Source: Sphingomonadaceae bacterium (GTDB lineage: Bacteria; Pseudomonadota; Alphaproteobacteria; Sphingomonadales; Sphingomonadaceae). Taken from it: DNA of 6,045 nt. Both the position numbers and the translations under genes were made by a program. Positions 1-5,546 of this stretch are shown piece after piece. The stretch spans positions 1-6,045 of the forward strand of contig JAHDXX010000188.1 in the NCBI GenBank assembly GCA_023384025.1. Reading direction: 5' to 3'. Under the pieces are notes generated by a model. That model did no database searches and was not told the origin of the DNA. It saw nothing but the letters and a program-made list of their open reading frames with translations. The stretch's first letter is position 1. Each line of letters begins with the position of its first letter.

Positions 1-38
1 CGACGGATGCGCTTCTTGGCTTGCGGCGTATTGGCCAT
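1..38 (-). CDS. rpsT: 30S ribosomal protein S20, N-terminal fragment (runs off left edge)
   Basis: The minus strand from the ATG at 38-36 reads MANTPQAKKRIRR before the window ends. This is the typical start of ribosomal protein S20, a small basic protein that binds 16S rRNA in the 30S subunit. Only 12 complete codons and part of a thirteenth are present, so the call rests on this N-terminal signature and on context. A good ribosome binding site, AAGGA, lies 5 nt upstream of the ATG. mutM lies 138 bp upstream on the same strand, and in many alphaproteobacteria mutM, rpsT and dnaA are neighbours, which supports the assignment. The missing part should be about 75 codons. Confidence 0.9.
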   Translation of the reverse strand, partial: MANTPQAKKRIR

Positions 39-97
39 GTCTGTCCTTGGTCTCGGGCCGCAATTCAGCGACCGGATCGTCTGTTGGTCGGTGTTCG

Positions 98-117
98 AAA
101 AAGGCGGACGGGCCGCC
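98..117 (-). terminator. Rho-independent terminator-like hairpin between mutM and rpsT
   Basis: Read on the minus strand, GGCGG (117-113), a 5-nt loop and CCGCC (107-103) form a fully G:C 5-bp stem, followed at once by five T residues (102-98). It lies about 60 bp after the mutM stop, where the end of the mutM transcript is expected. The stem is short for a strong terminator. A competing hairpin, CGCCG (128-124) with CGGCG (118-114), uses part of the same 5' arm, so the two cannot form together. The hairpin also lies in the region upstream of rpsT, so a 5'-leader role is possible. Confidence 0.5.
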
Positions 118-128
118 GGAAAGCGGCG

Positions 129-157
129 CACTTAGTCACAAGCGTGCGAATCGTCAA
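129..157 (-). promoter_or_regulatory. Candidate sigma-70-type promoter upstream of rpsT
   Basis: On the minus strand, TTGACG (157-152) matches five of six -35 consensus bases. After a 17-nt spacer comes TAAGTG (134-129), which is only a weak -10. A GAATC (GANTC-type, CcrM methylation) site at 148-152 touches the -35 element. If this promoter is used, transcription would start near position 122, and the hairpin at 117-103 would be a 5'-terminal stem-loop of the rpsT mRNA rather than a terminator. The -35 is convincing and the -10 is not. Confidence 0.3.
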
Positions 158-176
158 CCCGTTGCGGGCGCAGATG

Positions 177-992
177 CTAGCGCTGGCACTTCGGGCAGAA
201 CCAGGTGCTGCGTCCGCCTTGCACGATCCGTGTGATCGCGCCGCCATCGGAATGGGTGCAAGGCTCGCCTTCGCGCCCGTAGACATCGAACTGCTTGGAG
301 AAGTAGCCCAGCTCGCCATCGGGCTGGATGTAGTCGCGCAGGGTCGATCCGCCCGCTTCGATGGCCTCGCCGATGACCGCCTGGATCGCCGGCACCAGCC
401 GGGCAAGCGCGGGGCGGGAAACCCTGCCTGCTGCCTTGCGCGGATCGATGCCGGCCCGGAACAGTGCTTCGCACACATAGATATTGCCCAACCCGGCGAC
501 GATTCGCTGGTCGAGCAGGCACAGCTTGATCGCCTGCTTGCGCCCGGCCAGCGCGGCGGCAAGGTGGCTTGTGGTCAAGTCAGGGCCCAGTGGCTCGGGC
601 CCCATTGCGGCAAATCCAGGCCATTCGCCCAGCATCGGTGTATCGACCAGGTCGACCCATCCGAACCGGCGCGGATCGCACAGGGCAAAGCGGTGGCCGG
701 CGGTTTCCAGCACCAGATGATCGTGCTTGTCCTCGCTTTCGGGGTCGATTCGCCACCGCCCGCTCATTCCGAGGTGGAAGACCATGGTACGAGCCCGGTC
801 GGTATGGACCAGCCCGTACTTCGCGCGGCGCGAAAGCCCGGTCACCGTGGCCCCGGTGAGGCCCTGGACGAGGTCGGGCGGGAACGGGCGGCGCATGTCG
901 GGCCGGTTGGTGCGTGCGGCCACGATCCGCTCGCCTTCGAGGAACCGCGCAAGGCCGCGCACCGTGGTTTCGACTTCGGGGAGTTCAGGCAT
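177..992 (-). CDS. mutM: Formamidopyrimidine-DNA glycosylase (Fpg/MutM)
   Basis: This 271-aa bifunctional base-excision repair enzyme removes 8-oxoguanine and ring-opened purines and nicks the strand by beta/delta elimination. The protein starts MPELPEVET, giving the catalytic Pro2 and Glu3 once Met1 is removed. Lys58 (SRRAKYG) matches the conserved N-domain lysine. M76, R108 and F110 (in HLGMSGRW and DPRRFG) match the residues that fill the gap left by the flipped base. The helix-two-turn-helix is at about 150-185, with N170 in GLGNIYVCEALF. The C-terminal zinc finger (about 238-271) has RSTWFCPKCQR with R261, C266 and C269. Its first half is unusual: after C245 comes T-H-S-D with no second cysteine. 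The start lies 16 bp after the upstream stop and lacks a clear Shine-Dalgarno, which suggests translation coupled to that gene. Length is normal for the family. Confidence 0.96.
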   Translation of the reverse strand: MPELPEVETTVRGLARFLEGERIVAARTNRPDMRRPFPPDLVQGLTGATVTGLSRRAKYGLVHTDRARTMVFHLGMSGRWRIDPESEDKHDHLVLETAGHRFALCDPRRFGWVDLVDTPMLGEWPGFAAMGPEPLGPDLTTSHLAAALAGRKQAIKLCLLDQRIVAGLGNIYVCEALFRAGIDPRKAAGRVSRPALARLVPAIQAVIGEAIEAGGSTLRDYIQPDGELGYFSKQFDVYGREGEPCTHSDGGAITRIVQGGRSTWFCPKCQR

Positions 993-1008
993 CTGTGCGG
1001 ACGGTCAG

Positions 1009-1833
1009 CTATTTCTTGATCGCGAAATCGTAGCGGATGAACACGAACAGCTCAGTATCGCTGACCTGTTCCCACGCCACATTGTTGTCGAGCCCGGTGA
1101 CTTCAAGCCCGTATTCCGGGCCGTAGAAGCTGGCGGCGTGCCGCGCCCCGGCCGCGATCAGGCCGTAGATCTCGTCGCGGTACTGTTCCGGCCTGATGAT
1201 GGTCAGCGCCATGGCGCCTTTCTGCTTCATCTGAGCGCGGCCATTTTCCGGAACCGACTTCACGAAGGCGCCGATCTGGCGCTCTGCCGCATCGATGGTG
1301 CCGGATAGTTTCGTCTTCACCATCAGGCGCAGTGTGGTCTCGCTGCCGTCATCCTCGAAGAATGGCTTGGGCTGATCGTCGTCGTCGTCGTTGTCGTTAT
1401 CCTCGTCGTCATCGTCTTCGATCTGCCAGCTTTCGTCGTCTTCATTGTAATTGGAAGCGCTGCCGCGAGCGAGATCGGGAAACAGCTCCTGCCAGTTGGC
1501 ACGGGTTACCTCGGTCACGGTGAACCGGCCGGTGACGATACTGAAACCCTGCTTGCCCGCGCGGTCGATCGCATCGAGCAACATCGCGCGCACTTCACGG
1601 CGGCGCATGCCTTCGTCGAGCGAATCTGAGGTAATCTCGACATTGCGCAAAGCCGAGTCAGCCGCACGCCGGATACCGATGACAGGCCGCGGGTCTGGCA
1701 CGACGACCGGGCCTCGCGAGAACCCGGGCAAGCGCGAAGCCGTGACCACGATGTTCTCGGCATTGCCGTCCTGCGCCAGCGACGGGCTGGCCGGGAGCAT
1801 GGCGGCAAGCAACAGAATGGCATGGCGTTTCAT
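1009..1833 (-). CDS. Secreted, possibly SIMPL-like protein with acidic Asp-rich insert (paralogue B)
   Basis: Uncharacterised 274-aa protein. The ATG at 1833 was chosen because GGAAGG lies 9 nt upstream and a signal peptide begins there (MKRHAILLLAAMLPASPSLA, likely cleaved before Q21). The same frame is open further upstream but overlaps the preceding gene. The mature N-terminus has NIVVTASR (27-34), resembling a TonB box. Residues 50-89, 108-116, 174-200 and 215-273 align with the upstream paralogue, sharing PVIG, TSDS, MLLDA, TRAN, PEQYR and a GP-(E/D)-Y segment. Residues 131-165 form an insert very rich in Asp and Glu that the paralogue lacks. The order of a strand after R/K-x-x-AD, a long helix, an x-PEQYR helix and a final beta strand (LFVFIRYDF) recalls SIMPL/DUF541 (YggE-like) proteins. 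That fold call is my inference. Probably periplasmic or outer-membrane associated, and co-transcribed with mutM. Confidence 0.85.
   Translation of the reverse strand: MKRHAILLLAAMLPASPSLAQDGNAENIVVTASRLPGFSRGPVVVPDPRPVIGIRRAADSALRNVEITSDSLDEGMRRREVRAMLLDAIDRAGKQGFSIVTGRFTVTEVTRANWQELFPDLARGSASNYNEDDESWQIEDDDDEDNDNDDDDDQPKPFFEDDGSETTLRLMVKTKLSGTIDAAERQIGAFVKSVPENGRAQMKQKGAMALTIIRPEQYRDEIYGLIAAGARHAASFYGPEYGLEVTGLDNNVAWEQVSDTELFVFIRYDFAIKK
1375..1419 (-). repeat. GAC/GAT trinucleotide-rich tract encoding a poly-Asp stretch
   Basis: Fifteen consecutive codons of paralogue B encode only Asp, Glu and Asn (residues 139-153). They include four uninterrupted GAC codons (1389-1378, minus strand) with interspersed GAT, GAG, GAA and AAC. 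More acidic codons flank the tract (131-134 and 160-165). A run of near-identical triplets can gain or lose units by polymerase slippage without breaking the reading frame, so its length may vary between strains. As protein it would be a flexible, strongly negative loop. Confidence 0.75.
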
Positions 1834-1852
1834 CAAGGCGTTCCTTCCCACG

Positions 1853-2554
1853 TCAGTTCGCCACAAGCCTGTAGCTGTAGGGGAGGTAGAGGAACACGTC
1901 CGCCTCGCCCACTTGCGACCACAGCACGGGCTTGTCGATGCCATCGATCACGCCCCGGTAGTCCGGTCCGAACACTACGGCGTCGGCCCGCACGCGGTCT
2001 GCAATCAGGCGGACGATCTGCGCCCGATACTGCTCCGGGTTGCGCAAGCCGACCATACGGGAGCCGTAGGACTTGGTGACCGTGCCGCGCCCTGAACGCT
2101 TGATCGAGTTGATGAAAGCATCAACGCGCTTCTCTGCCTCGGCCGCAGTGCCGGTCAGCGGCACGCTGATCATCACGTCCGCCTTGCTGGTGTCCTCACG
2201 CCCCGCATACTGCAAGGCGATGTTCTGGTGATTGGCACGCGTAAGCGGCACGAGTACCGGGCTGCCGGTGGCGAGGCCGAGTCCGGCCACTACGCTCTTG
2301 CCCAATGCATCGAGCAACATGGTGTGAATCTCCTCCCGTCGGACCAGCGCGTCGCGCGAATCAGAGGTAAAGGAGACCATGATCACGATATAGTCGGCGC
2401 GGCGCTTCAGTCCGATTACGGGTGGAGTGCCGCGTTGCTGGCCCTGCTGCGGCGAGGCGAGGTAGGTGTCGTCCCAGCCCCCGCTGTCCTGTGCGAAAGC
2501 TGGCGTGGCCGTTAGACAAAGGCAAGCGGCCAGCCAAAGATGCAGGTTACGCAT
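1853..2554 (-). CDS. Secreted, possibly SIMPL-like protein (paralogue A, first gene of the mutM cluster)
   Basis: Uncharacterised 233-aa protein. The ATG at 2554 is preceded by GGGGAGA 6 nt upstream and opens a clear signal peptide (MRNLHLWLAACLCLTATPAFA, likely cleaved before Q22). A longer reading frame upstream lacks this logic. Core features are PVIGLKRRAD (45-54), a beta strand IVIMVSF, a helix REEIHTMLLDAL (73-84), TRANHQN (106-112), an amphipathic helix AEAEKRVDAFINSI (138-151), NPEQYRAQIVRLIADRV (172-188), GPDY (196-199) and a last strand VFLYLPYSYRL. The order and spacing resemble the SIMPL/DUF541 family. E. coli YggE, for example, also has a Q-P-D-x-Y-K helix start at the equivalent place, quoted from memory. 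The gene lies 19 bp upstream of its paralogue, so the pair looks like a tandem duplication. No enzyme active site is apparent. The coding call is strong and the fold tentative. Confidence 0.87.
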   Translation of the reverse strand: MRNLHLWLAACLCLTATPAFAQDSGGWDDTYLASPQQGQQRGTPPVIGLKRRADYIVIMVSFTSDSRDALVRREEIHTMLLDALGKSVVAGLGLATGSPVLVPLTRANHQNIALQYAGREDTSKADVMISVPLTGTAAEAEKRVDAFINSIKRSGRGTVTKSYGSRMVGLRNPEQYRAQIVRLIADRVRADAVVFGPDYRGVIDGIDKPVLWSQVGEADVFLYLPYSYRLVAN

Positions 2555-2596
2555 GTTGGTTCTCCCCGGAAGGCAGCTTCGCTGCAAAGCCGGTGG

Positions 2597-2626
2597 CTGA
2601 CAATCGGAATTTTGGCGCATTGCAAT
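2597..2626 (+). promoter_or_regulatory. Candidate ubiE-ubiB promoter in the divergent control region
   Basis: On the plus strand, CTGACA (2597-2602) matches five of six -35 bases, and TGCAAT (2621-2626) matches four of six -10 bases, with an 18-nt spacer. This would give a leader of roughly 75-80 nt before ubiE. The same 157-bp stretch (2555-2711) must also carry the promoter for the divergent paralogue-mutM cluster, for which I see no convincing -35/-10 pair. Confidence 0.35.
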
Positions 2627-2628
2627 GC
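2617..2628. promoter_or_regulatory. Perfect 12-bp palindrome, possible operator
   Basis: GCATTGCAATGC is identical to its own reverse complement and lies between two divergent transcription units, covering the candidate -10 of ubiE. A dyad of this size and place is what a dimeric repressor or activator site would look like. I do not recognise it as the site of a specific regulator. The surrounding bases do not extend the symmetry. Confidence 0.4.
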
Positions 2629-2711
2629 CCGGCCCTGGTCGCACCGGTAGCCACGCAGTCCGCCATCATCACCCTTTGCCATGACCGCATTTCCCCCTAA
2701 GGCGCATGGCG

Positions 2712-3443
2712 ATGAGCGAGACAGTTTCCTTCGGCTACGAAGAAGTCACCCCGGAAGAGAAGACCGAGCGTGTTGGCGCGGTTTTCTCCAGCGTTGCGGC
2801 AAAATACGACGTGATGAACGACGCCATGTCCGGCGGCATGCACCGGCTGTGGAAGGACAAGTTCGTGCGCCGGGTCAAGCCGCAGCCGGGCGAGGCAATC
2901 CTCGACATGGCCGGCGGCACCGGCGACATCGCCTTCCGCATGGCCGCGCGCGGCGCCAGCGTCACGGTGTCGGACATCAATCAGGACATGCTCGACGTGG
3001 GCATCGAACGGGCGATGGAACGGGGTATCGATGACCTGGTGTGGAGCCGCCAGAATGCCGAGGAGATGAGCTTCTCCAGCCGGATTTTCGATGCCTACAC
3101 AATCGTGTTCGGCATCCGCAACGTGACCCACATCGACAAGGCGCTGGCCGAGGCATACCGCGTACTGAAGCACGGCGGGCGGTTCTACTGCATGGAATTC
3201 TCGACCACCGAATGGCCCGGCTTCAAGGAAGTCTACGACCTCTATTCGCACAAGGTCATGCCCAAGATGGGCAAGCTGATCGCGGGTGATGAGGAGAGCT
3301 ACCGCTACCTTGCCGAATCGATCCGCCGCTTCCCGAAAATGCCGGAGTTCGAGCGCATGATCCGCGCAGCCGGGTTCAGCCAGACCCGGGTCGAGCCGAT
3401 CCTCGGCGGCGCGGTTGCCATTCATTCCGGCTGGAAAATCTGA
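2712..3443 (+). CDS. ubiE: Ubiquinone biosynthesis C-methyltransferase UbiE
   Basis: This 243-aa S-adenosylmethionine-dependent methyltransferase adds the ring C-methyl group in ubiquinone synthesis (in menaquinone makers it also methylates demethylmenaquinone). Family signature 1 is YDVMNDAMSGGMHRLW at 32-47. The SAM-binding motif I is ILDMAGGTGD (63-72), and the acidic end of strand 2 is VSDIN (86-90). Signature 2 is RVLKHGGRFYCMEFS at 150-164, and the C-terminus GGAVAIHSGWKI is typical. An in-frame ATG lies two codons upstream at 2706. I prefer 2712 because AAGG (2699-2702) is 9 nt from it but only 3 nt from the earlier one, and because MSETVSFGYE fits the family N-terminus. ubiB follows after 4 bp, so the two are surely co-transcribed. 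Confidence 0.95.
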   Translation: MSETVSFGYEEVTPEEKTERVGAVFSSVAAKYDVMNDAMSGGMHRLWKDKFVRRVKPQPGEAILDMAGGTGDIAFRMAARGASVTVSDINQDMLDVGIERAMERGIDDLVWSRQNAEEMSFSSRIFDAYTIVFGIRNVTHIDKALAEAYRVLKHGGRFYCMEFSTTEWPGFKEVYDLYSHKVMPKMGKLIAGDEESYRYLAESIRRFPKMPEFERMIRAAGFSQTRVEPILGGAVAIHSGWKI

Positions 3444-3447
3444 GCGC

Positions 3448-5001
3448 GTGACCCGTCCCCGCACGCATATTTTCCGCCTGCTCAAGTGGGGTCGCACGCT
3501 GGCGAAGCACGGCGCGCTGCGCGGGATCGAGCACGATCCCAACACGCCCCCACCGGTCAAGCGGCTGGCGCGGATCGCCCGGTTCGGCACTAGCCAGCCG
3601 CGCGTGCCCGACTATGCCGAGGCGTTCCGCGCGATTGGCCCGGCCGCGATCAAGCTCGGCCAGACGCTCGCCACCCGGCCCGACCTCGTCGGCGAGGAGG
3701 CGGCGCACAACCTGCTGTCCTTGCAGGACAGCCTGCCGCCGGTGCCGTTCGCGGAGATTCGCGCAGTCATCGAGTCCAGCTTCGGCCAACCGCTCGAGGC
3801 GTTCTATGCTCACGTCGATCCCGAACCTGTCGGTGCGGCGTCGATTGCACAGGTCCATCGTGGTGTGACGACGGACGGCAAGGACGTTGCCATCAAGGTG
3901 CTGCGCCCCGGCATCCGCGAGAAGTTTGCCCGCGACATCGAGACGTACGAATGGGCTGCGGCGCATGTCGAGGCGATGGGCGGTGAAGCGAAGCGGTTGC
4001 GCCCGCGCCTGACCATCGCCAATTTCAAGCGCTGGACCCTGCGCGAGCTCGATCTGCGGCGCGAGGCGGCCTCGGCGAGCGAGCTGGCCGAGGCGATGCG
4101 CGCAATCCCGGGCTACCACATCCCCGCGATTGACTGGGACCGGACCAATGGCCGGGTGATGACCGTCGAATGGGTCGACGGGGTCAAGATTTCCAAGCGC
4201 GACGAGCTGATTGCCGCCGGGCATGATCTGCCCGATCTCGCCAAGCGGCTGGTGCTGGCCTTCCTCACCCAGGCGATCAGCGCCGGGTTCTTCCACGCAG
4301 ACATGCATCAGGGCAACCTGTTCGTACGGGCGGATGGCACCATCGTCGCGATTGACTTCGGGATCATGGGCCGGATCGACCGGCGCGCGCGGATGTGGCT
4401 GGCGGAAATTCTCTATGGGCTGACCACCGGCAATTATCGCCGGGTGGCGGAAATCCATTTCGAGGCGCAGTACGTGCCGAGTTACCACAACGTCGACGAG
4501 TTCGCGACTGCGCTGCGTGCCGTAGGAGAGCCAATGCGTGGCAAGCCGGTGAGCGAACTCAGCGTTGGCCAGATGCTTGACGGGCTGTTCGCCATCACCC
4601 GCGATTTCGACATGCAGACCCAGCCGCACCTGTTGTTGCTGCAGAAGACCATGGTCATGGTCGAAGGGATCGCGACCCAGCTCCACCCCGAAATCAACAT
4701 GTGGGACGTGTCGGCCCCGTTCGTGCGCGAATGGATCCGCGGCGAGCTGGGGCCGGAAGCGGCGCTGGCCGACCGCATTCGCGAAGATACCGATACCCTG
4801 CTGCGCATTCCCGCGCTGGTCCGGCGGCTGGAAGATCAATACCCGCCCAAGGGCGGTGCACCCGAACCGCCGCCGCTGCCCGAGATCGAGCTGATGTGGG
4901 ACAAGCGCCAGCGCAGCGAACGGCGCTGGCCGGGTTACCTGCTCACGGCAGCGATCGGTGCAGGCGCGGTATTTGCCGCGCAATCACTCGGCTGGTTCTA
5001 G
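3448..5001 (+). CDS. ubiB: UbiB/ABC1 (ADCK) family atypical kinase for ubiquinone biosynthesis
   Basis: A 517-aa membrane-anchored atypical kinase/ATPase needed for ubiquinone synthesis and thought to help move or process lipid intermediates. Family hallmarks are in order: the KxGQ motif as KLGQ (69-72), the Ala-rich nucleotide loop GAASIAQVH (129-137), the ATP-binding lysine K150 (VAIKVLRPG), HADMHQGN (283-290, catalytic D285 and N290) and the metal-binding DFG (303-305). One C-terminal hydrophobic helix (about 495-513) ends the protein. The start is GTG at 3448, 4 bp after the ubiE stop, giving the usual (M)TRPRTHIFRLLKWGR. An upstream TTG at 3415 would overlap ubiE and add 11 atypical residues. 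The Shine-Dalgarno is weak, consistent with coupling to ubiE. The stop overlaps the convergent neighbour by four bases. Confidence 0.95.
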   Translation: MTRPRTHIFRLLKWGRTLAKHGALRGIEHDPNTPPPVKRLARIARFGTSQPRVPDYAEAFRAIGPAAIKLGQTLATRPDLVGEEAAHNLLSLQDSLPPVPFAEIRAVIESSFGQPLEAFYAHVDPEPVGAASIAQVHRGVTTDGKDVAIKVLRPGIREKFARDIETYEWAAAHVEAMGGEAKRLRPRLTIANFKRWTLRELDLRREAASASELAEAMRAIPGYHIPAIDWDRTNGRVMTVEWVDGVKISKRDELIAAGHDLPDLAKRLVLAFLTQAISAGFFHADMHQGNLFVRADGTIVAIDFGIMGRIDRRARMWLAEILYGLTTGNYRRVAEIHFEAQYVPSYHNVDEFATALRAVGEPMRGKPVSELSVGQMLDGLFAITRDFDMQTQPHLLLLQKTMVMVEGIATQLHPEINMWDVSAPFVREWIRGELGPEAALADRIREDTDTLLRIPALVRRLEDQYPPKGGAPEPPPLPEIELMWDKRQRSERRWPGYLLTAAIGAGAVFAAQSLGWF

Positions 5002-5381
5002 CCGACCCGGTGCGGCAGCACCCGGCTGGCGATCAGCAGCAGGATCACCATCACACCTTCGACCAGCATCGGCGTCCAGTAGCCATCCCACGGCCCGTCG
5101 ATCGCCCGCCCGACACAGCGGCCCAGCAGGGCGATGCCGAACAGGCCGGCCGGGACCAGCAACAGGTCGCCGTTCCGGCGCCACGCACCGATCATCATGC
5201 ACACTGCCGCGACCACGAAGAACGCGGTCATGTCGGCGCGCATGGTGGCAAGGCCCTGCGCGGTGGAAGCGTTCAGGCCGAAGTCGGTGCCTGACGCGAC
5301 CGGGTCGACCAGAAACCCGACGCCAATGAATAGGAACAACAGCCCTGCCGCAAAAATCAGCCCGGTCAGAATTAGCCGCAT
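4998..5381 (-). CDS. DUF4345-type small integral membrane protein
   Basis: A 127-aa inner-membrane protein with four hydrophobic segments at about 3-25, 48-66, 73-91 and 103-121. The pattern of an N-terminal helix ending in FLVDP, a segment with AQGLATMRADMTAFF, a middle AWRRNGDLLL turn and then GLFGIALLGRCVGRAIDG matches what I know of DUF4345 proteins. These have no assigned function. The ATG at 5381 has a strong ribosome binding site (GGGGAGA, 6 nt upstream). The gene is convergent with ubiB, sharing the bases CTAG as both stop codons, and divergent from coaBC, so it is probably transcribed alone. No catalytic residues are evident. I am sure it is a gene and fairly sure of the family. Confidence 0.87.
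   Translation of the reverse strand: MRLILTGLIFAAGLLFLFIGVGFLVDPVASGTDFGLNASTAQGLATMRADMTAFFVVAAVCMMIGAWRRNGDLLLVPAGLFGIALLGRCVGRAIDGPWDGYWTPMLVEGVMVILLLIASRVLPHRVG
5001..5030 (+). other. Imperfect GC-rich hairpin at the end of ubiB
   Basis: Starting on the last base of the ubiB stop codon, GGTGC (5009-5013) pairs with GCACC (5018-5022) around a GGCA loop. After one mismatch, two further pairs form (5006-5007 with 5024-5025). After another mismatch comes a four-pair base (5001-5004 with 5027-5030, one G:T wobble). There is no T-run after it, so it is not a classic terminator. It could protect the 3' end of the ubiB transcript or slow polymerase. It also encodes the last codons of the convergent membrane protein. 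Confidence 0.35.
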
Positions 5382-5414
5382 TCTCGCTCTCCCCGCTTTT
5401 CGTACGGCAGGTTA

Positions 5415-5470
5415 CCAAGCCGCTAGGGATATGTCGCCAGACAAAATTATCCCTGACAGGCCAAGCCGCT
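5415..5470. repeat. 10-bp direct repeats flanking a 7-bp inverted repeat
   Basis: CCAAGCCGCT occurs exactly at 5415-5424 and again at 5461-5470, 46 bp apart start to start. Between them AGGGATA (5425-5431) and TATCCCT (5448-5454) form a perfect inverted repeat with a 16-nt, relatively A+T-rich interior. The first direct repeat abuts the left arm, and six bases separate the right arm from the second. The block lies in the 212-bp intergenic gap between the DUF4345 gene and coaBC, where promoters for both must sit. It could be a regulatory site or the footprint of a small insertion. Confidence 0.55.
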
Positions 5471-5546
5471 GCGACGGGGGCTGGCGCGCGGCTGCCAGCA
5501 CGGTTAACCTTGGCCGCACATGGCAGGACAACAGGGGATCGGGTCG

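Noticed and set aside
21..1019. Open frame of 332 codons on the plus strand, opposite mutM
   Set aside because: mutM is certain from its motifs. The plus-strand frame has no plausible start signal or domain and is an antisense shadow.
1834..1944. N-terminal extension of paralogue B
   Set aside because: It would overlap paralogue A and bury the signal peptide; the ATG at 1833 has the ribosome binding site.
2555..2644. N-terminal extension of paralogue A by 30 residues
   Set aside because: The extra residues are not signal-like, and the ATG at 2554 has GGGGAGA in front and opens a normal signal peptide.
3415..3447. TTG start for ubiB overlapping the end of ubiE
   Set aside because: The GTG at 3448 gives the usual family N-terminus; the TTG would add 11 atypical residues.
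2697..3590. Open frame of 297 codons on the minus strand, opposite ubiE
   Set aside because: It is antisense to a complete UbiE and crosses into ubiB; no domain is recognisable.
3376..4983. Open frame of 535 codons on the minus strand, opposite ubiB
   Set aside because: It mirrors a gene with every UbiB motif intact. Its translation is rich in Arg, His and Pro without any recognisable domain, as expected of an antisense frame in high-G+C coding DNA.
5481..5498. CTGGC...GCCAG inverted repeat upstream of coaBC
   Set aside because: Only five base pairs with an 8-nt loop and no T-run; likely chance in G+C-rich DNA.
5502..5509. GGTTAACC palindrome upstream of coaBC
   Set aside because: Eight bases of symmetry alone, with no matching partner site or promoter element, is too little to call an operator.
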